DNA from: JBGTBQ01 sp041749275
GTDB lineage: Bacteria > Acidobacteriota > Blastocatellia > Pyrinomonadales > Pyrinomonadaceae
Direction: 5' to 3'
DNA: 25,814 nucleotides
Assembly: GCA_041749275.1 (NCBI GenBank)
Contig: JBGTBQ010000457.1
Location: forward strand, 1-25,814
Below, piece after piece: positions 22,669 to 25,814 of this stretch (positions are counted from its first letter, which is position 1; every line of letters begins with the position of its first letter). Position numbers and translations under genes: made by a program. Under the pieces are notes generated by a model. That model saw nothing but the letters and a program-made list of their open reading frames with translations, had not been told where the DNA came from and searched no databases.

Positions 22669-23922
22669 GCCGACGGCGTAGAGGTGGCCCGTGGTGCGTA
22701 TGAAAATCTGGCCGTCGGAGATGGCGGGTGAGCTAAGGCAGTATTCCTTGAGGTCGTTCTCGGCCAACAGTTCGAACTTCTCGCCGGCCCGCACGACGCT
22801 GGTCACGCCGTCCTCGCTCGTCGCGTAAATCTTGCCGTCGGCGAGCACCGGCGAAGCGCTATAAGTGCCGGGCCGGAGCCGCTGCTGGCCGTAGATTTCC
22901 TTGCCGGTTTTGGCGTCGAGGCAGTACATCACCCCACGGTCGTTGACGATATAAAAGTATTTGCCGTCGGTCACAGGCGTCGGCACGTCCGGCCCGTTCG
23001 GCGTGGACCAGACGAGATGCGACGTGGTGATGTCGCCGCGCCCACCGGCGCGGAAGACAAGCAGGGGCTTAACGCGCGTCGGCGCGTAGACGAGACCATC
23101 GTGGACGATAGGCGAGGCGACGATGCGATAGAACGGGTTGTTGTCGGGATTCAATCCTCCCGCGCGCCACAGCTCTTTGCCGGTCGCCGGGTCGTGGCCC
23201 GTCACCACGTCGCCGCCCGTGACGACGATCTCGACTGATTTACCGTGGCGCAGCAGCGCGGGCGTCGTGTAAGAGTCGGGCGATTCGCGTATGGCTTCGG
23301 TCGGGCGTTCGATTTTCCAGAGCGTCTTGCCGGTCTTTTTGTCCACGCGCATCACGTAAGATGGGTCGTCGGTGTTCATGCCGTGCAGCACCTGTATGTA
23401 GAGCGAGTCTTCGTGAAGGAGCGGCGAAGAGGAGTAGCCCCAGTTGAGGCCGAACGCGCCGTAGTCCTTCTGCACGTCGCGCGACCAGAGTTCGCGCCCC
23501 GCGAAGTCGAAGCTCTTGAGCAGGCCCGTGCCCGTCATCACGTACACGCTCTTGCCGTCGGTCACGGGCGAGGGCGAGGACATGTTGTGCTTCCGCATCT
23601 TCACGTTCCCGCTGCCCAGAGGTTTTTTCCACGCGAGCGTGCCCTTCGATTTGTCCACGCACCAGAGGAAAAGATTGTCGCCCTCCGCGACGTTAAGAAA
23701 GATGCGCTCGCCCCAGATGATCGGCGTCGAGCCGCTGACGCCCGGCATCGGGAGCTTCCACGCGACGTTCTCGTCCGCGCCCCACTTGGCGGGCAGGTTC
23801 TTTTCGTCGCTCACACCGTTCGCCGAGGGGCCGCGCCATTGCGGCCAGTTGCCCGCCAACACGTTGGGCGTGAGCGTGGTCACAGCGAATGAGAGTGCGA
23901 GCAGTAATCTTCTGAGCATCAT
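22654..23922 (-). CDS. Secreted PQQ-like beta-propeller (PQQ-repeat) protein
   Basis: The product is 422 residues. A signal peptide (LLLALSFAVTTLTPNVLAG) precedes GNWPQWRGPSANGVSDEKNL, the usual start of the family. Several propeller repeats follow, such as LWCVDKSKGTLAWKKPLG, GHDPATGKELWRAGG and CLDAKTGKEIYGQ. These periplasmic proteins form an eight-bladed propeller and resemble BamB and alcohol-dehydrogenase propellers, but lack the catalytic half. The start ATG 23922 is chosen because GGAG lies 5 bases upstream and the signal peptide begins there; the frame is open to 24210 but that part is antisense to the acetyltransferase. Function is unassigned. Confidence 0.88.
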   Translation of the reverse strand: MMLRRLLLALSFAVTTLTPNVLAGNWPQWRGPSANGVSDEKNLPAKWGADENVAWKLPMPGVSGSTPIIWGERIFLNVAEGDNLFLWCVDKSKGTLAWKKPLGSGNVKMRKHNMSSPSPVTDGKSVYVMTGTGLLKSFDFAGRELWSRDVQKDYGAFGLNWGYSSSPLLHEDSLYIQVLHGMNTDDPSYVMRVDKKTGKTLWKIERPTEAIRESPDSYTTPALLRHGKSVEIVVTGGDVVTGHDPATGKELWRAGGLNPDNNPFYRIVASPIVHDGLVYAPTRVKPLLVFRAGGRGDITTSHLVWSTPNGPDVPTPVTDGKYFYIVNDRGVMYCLDAKTGKEIYGQQRLRPGTYSASPVLADGKIYATSEDGVTSVVRAGEKFELLAENDLKEYCLSSPAISDGQIFIRTTGHLYAVGKKKG

Positions 23923-23980
23923 TTTTCTCCTGTTATCATCGCGGAAGGTGTAAAGAGAGTATAGGACTTTTGAGGCGAAC

Positions 23981-24463
23981 ATGACGAGCCTAAATTTTAA
24001 CGTGCGCGTCCGGCCCGCGCGGGCCGCTGACAAAGAGTTCATCCTCTCGCTCATTCCGCGGCTCTCGGAGTTCGGCCCGCCGCCGTGGCACGACCCGGCG
24101 CGGATGGCCGCCACCGACCGCGAGGTGATCGGGCGCGTGCTCGATGAAGAACCGCCCGCGACCGCGATTTTCGTCGCGGAAGACGAGGACGGCGCGCCGC
24201 TGGGCTTCATTCATCTAAACACTTTCGTCGAATACTTCTCGCGCGAAGAGCAGGGGCACGTCTCGGACTTGGTGGTTGCCCCGACGGGTGAGGGGCGGGG
24301 CGTGGGCCGCGCGCTGATGGCGGCGGGCGAGGAGTGGGTGCGTGCCCGCGGCCTCCCGGTGCTGACGCTGCACGTCTTCGCGGTGAACACGCGGGCGCGG
24401 CGGCTCTACGAAAAGCTCGGCTACGGCGAGGACATCGTGAGGTACGTGAAGGAGATTCGCTGA
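23981..24463 (+). CDS. GNAT-family N-acetyltransferase
   Basis: The product is 160 residues, one GNAT domain. It begins with VRVRPARAADKEFILSLI and has the central strand HVSDLVVAPTGEGRGVGRAL (motif A, R/Q-x-x-G-x-G/A loop for acetyl-CoA). It ends in LTLHVFAVNTRARRLYEKLG (motif B). A GAGG precedes ATG 23981 by 8 bases. It is divergent from the propeller gene, 58 bases away. The substrate is unknown. Confidence 0.9.
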   Translation: MTSLNFNVRVRPARAADKEFILSLIPRLSEFGPPPWHDPARMAATDREVIGRVLDEEPPATAIFVAEDEDGAPLGFIHLNTFVEYFSREEQGHVSDLVVAPTGEGRGVGRALMAAGEEWVRARGLPVLTLHVFAVNTRARRLYEKLGYGEDIVRYVKEIR

Positions 24464-24506
24464 GGCAACTCGTCACGGCGGAGAGAAACTCAAGGAGTTG
24501 TTGACC

Positions 24507-25280
24507 ATGCGTTTGAGACAAGCATTTTTTGTCCTTCTCCTCTGCGTGTGTTGCCCCGCGCACGCGGCGTCGCGGAACGACACGGCGCCGCCGGGGGAGA
24601 GCGCCCCGAAAGTTACCACAGAGACGCTCGTCAGCGGCGGGCGCAAGCGCACCTTTTACACTTACGTCCCCGCACGCGCCGGAGCAGGCCAGCCGGCGCC
24701 GCTGGTCTTACTCCTTCATCCTTCGCGTGGGAACGGCTCTTATCTCATCGAGAAATGGCGTGAACTGGCTGAACGCGAAGGCATCGTGCTGGTCGGCCCT
24801 GACGCGCTGGACTCCGCGAAGTGGTCGGCGCCGGCGGACGGCCCCGCCTTCCTGTGCGACGTGGTGGAGGCCGTGGGATCCAAACACGATGTTGACCCAC
24901 GCCGCGTCTATCTCTTCGGCTTTTCAGCCGGTTCCGGCTTCGCCATCAACATGTCGCTTCTTCAATCGGAATTTTTTGCGGCAACCGCCGCCTTCGCCAG
25001 CCTTACATACCGTGAGCAGTACGCCTCGGTGGCGGCGCGGAAAATCCCTTTCTTCTTCATGGCCGGCGGCGCTGACACCATCTTCCCGTTGAAGGAGGCC
25101 CGCGCCGCGCGAGACAAGCTGTCGAAGCTGGGCTTCCCGGTAGAATGGAAAGAGATGCCTGACTTCGGGCACGACTATGGCAGTCACGCCGAGAAGATCA
25201 ACCTGACCGCGTGGGAATTCCTGAAGCGCCACGAACTCGCCGCCGCGCCACGGTGCGTTGATTACCAATTCAGGAAGTGA
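24507..25280 (+). CDS. Secreted alpha/beta-hydrolase, PHB depolymerase/esterase-like
   Basis: The product is 257 residues with a signal peptide (LRQAFFVLLLCVCCPAHA). The hydrolase fold shows the strand PLVLLLHPSRGNG, the nucleophile elbow GFSAG with Ser140, an acid in AGGADTIFP (Asp190) and the catalytic His in FGHDYG (His222). The layout matches the short poly(3-hydroxybutyrate) depolymerase/feruloyl-esterase-like family. ATG 24507 is preceded by AAGGAG at 9 bases; two TTG codons just upstream are less likely starts. It begins 43 bases after the acetyltransferase stop, so the two may be co-transcribed. Confidence 0.88.
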   Translation: MRLRQAFFVLLLCVCCPAHAASRNDTAPPGESAPKVTTETLVSGGRKRTFYTYVPARAGAGQPAPLVLLLHPSRGNGSYLIEKWRELAEREGIVLVGPDALDSAKWSAPADGPAFLCDVVEAVGSKHDVDPRRVYLFGFSAGSGFAINMSLLQSEFFAATAAFASLTYREQYASVAARKIPFFFMAGGADTIFPLKEARAARDKLSKLGFPVEWKEMPDFGHDYGSHAEKINLTAWEFLKRHELAAAPRCVDYQFRK

Positions 25281-25346
25281 TCCAATCTTCTCTTAATGGC
25301 GGCGAGTGGTGTTGGCTGCCCACGGCGAGAGATACGAGGTTTACGA

Positions 25347-25757
25347 ATGAACCATCAACTACTTCAGGCGTGGCTGCTACGCATAGCGGGCGCGTGCGAG
25401 ATGCTCGCCTTCCTCGCGGTGTTGATGCCGCGTTCGTGGATGGAGGCGTCGCACGCATGGCTCGGCCTCGGCGCGATGCCGGACGGCCCCATCCTCATGT
25501 TCATGATCCGTCAGGCGTCCTACGTCTACGGGATGCACGGAGTCTCGCTGTGGGTGCTGGCGACCGACGTGGTCAGGTTCCGCCCGCTCATCCTGCTCAA
25601 CGGCATCTCGTTCACGCTCGCCGCGCCGGTCTTCTTCCTGATTGACTACACGTCGGGCGTCCCGTGGTGGTGGACGATGGTGGATACGCTGGGCTGCGGG
25701 TCTTTCGGCGTGGCGCTGCTCTGGCTCAACCTCGGCGCGCATGGAGAGCGCCGATAA
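25347..25757 (+). CDS. Small integral membrane protein, unknown
   Basis: The product is 136 residues with about four membrane segments: around 9-27 (LLRIAGACEMLAFLAVLM), 50-75, 80-100 (LILLNGISFTLAAPVFFLI) and 110-128. The GVPWWWTMVD segment between the last two is notable. GAGG lies 7 bases before ATG 25347, whereas the longer open frame from 25296 has no ribosome site. It follows the hydrolase stop by 66 bases. No family is recognised with confidence; it has the size and topology of small uncharacterised four-helix membrane proteins. Confidence 0.72.
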   Translation: MNHQLLQAWLLRIAGACEMLAFLAVLMPRSWMEASHAWLGLGAMPDGPILMFMIRQASYVYGMHGVSLWVLATDVVRFRPLILLNGISFTLAAPVFFLIDYTSGVPWWWTMVDTLGCGSFGVALLWLNLGAHGERR

Positions 25758-25814
25758 CGCCTCAACCCCGGCGCCGTGCACAATAATTGACCTGTTCCCT
25801 GATGCAGCCCTAAA

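Noticed and set aside
23923..24210. Upstream extension of the beta-propeller gene
   Set aside because: It is antisense to the acetyltransferase; the signal peptide and GGAG site define the start at 23922.

Overview
The window looks like a chromosomal stretch of a GC-rich Gram-negative bacterium, probably an acidobacterium of the Blastocatellia type. That placement is an inference: two Oar-like TonB-dependent receptors of more than 1,000 residues, each with an N-terminal carboxypeptidase-regulatory-like domain, a PQQ-type beta-propeller and many small palindromic repeats are typical of that group. No rRNA or tRNA gene is visible, so the taxonomy cannot be confirmed here.

Bases 1 to about 15,075 look like a decayed mobile island loaded with defence genes. 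At the left is the end of an insertion sequence that has cut into a replication gene (primase-polymerase/helicase type). The 3' end of that gene is split by a 124-bp miniature element with 16-bp inverted termini and an 11-bp target duplication. A cluster of five 13-bp iteron-like repeats lies in the displaced tail. Next come a terminase-small-subunit-like helix-turn-helix gene, a translationally coupled zinc-ribbon gene and a small CxxC ORF. This rep plus TerS-like core, with no capsid or tail gene in view, resembles a phage satellite. At the far right of the island is a large serine recombinase without its N-terminal catalytic region. It ends inside a fragment of an NTF2-like (lumazine-binding-like) host gene, which is probably the attachment-site junction.

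The cargo between these ends is defensive. A DarT-DarG pair (DNA ADP-ribosylating toxin and macrodomain antitoxin, 4001-5684) ends at a good terminator. On the opposite strand is one long operon read leftward from 13,540 to 5,834: small HTH regulator, hsdR, antitoxin, PIN toxin, hsdS, antitoxin, PIN toxin, hsdM. A VapBC-like pair sits directly before hsdS and another directly before hsdM, each with overlapping or nearly touching stop and start codons. Toxin expression is therefore physically coupled to the type I restriction-modification subunits. A 22-bp direct repeat brackets one of the toxin pairs and suggests how it got in. The HTH gene and the recombinase remnant face away from each other across a compact back-to-back promoter region.

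From about 15,160 to the right end the content looks like ordinary host genome: two divergent TonB-dependent receptors separated by palindromic REP-like repeats, a small multi-pass membrane protein, a secreted PQQ-like beta-propeller protein, a GNAT acetyltransferase, a secreted alpha/beta-hydrolase and a second small membrane protein. Two very long hairpins (29-30 bp stems) flank the small membrane protein gene; one carries a T8 tract and is a convincing two-way terminator.
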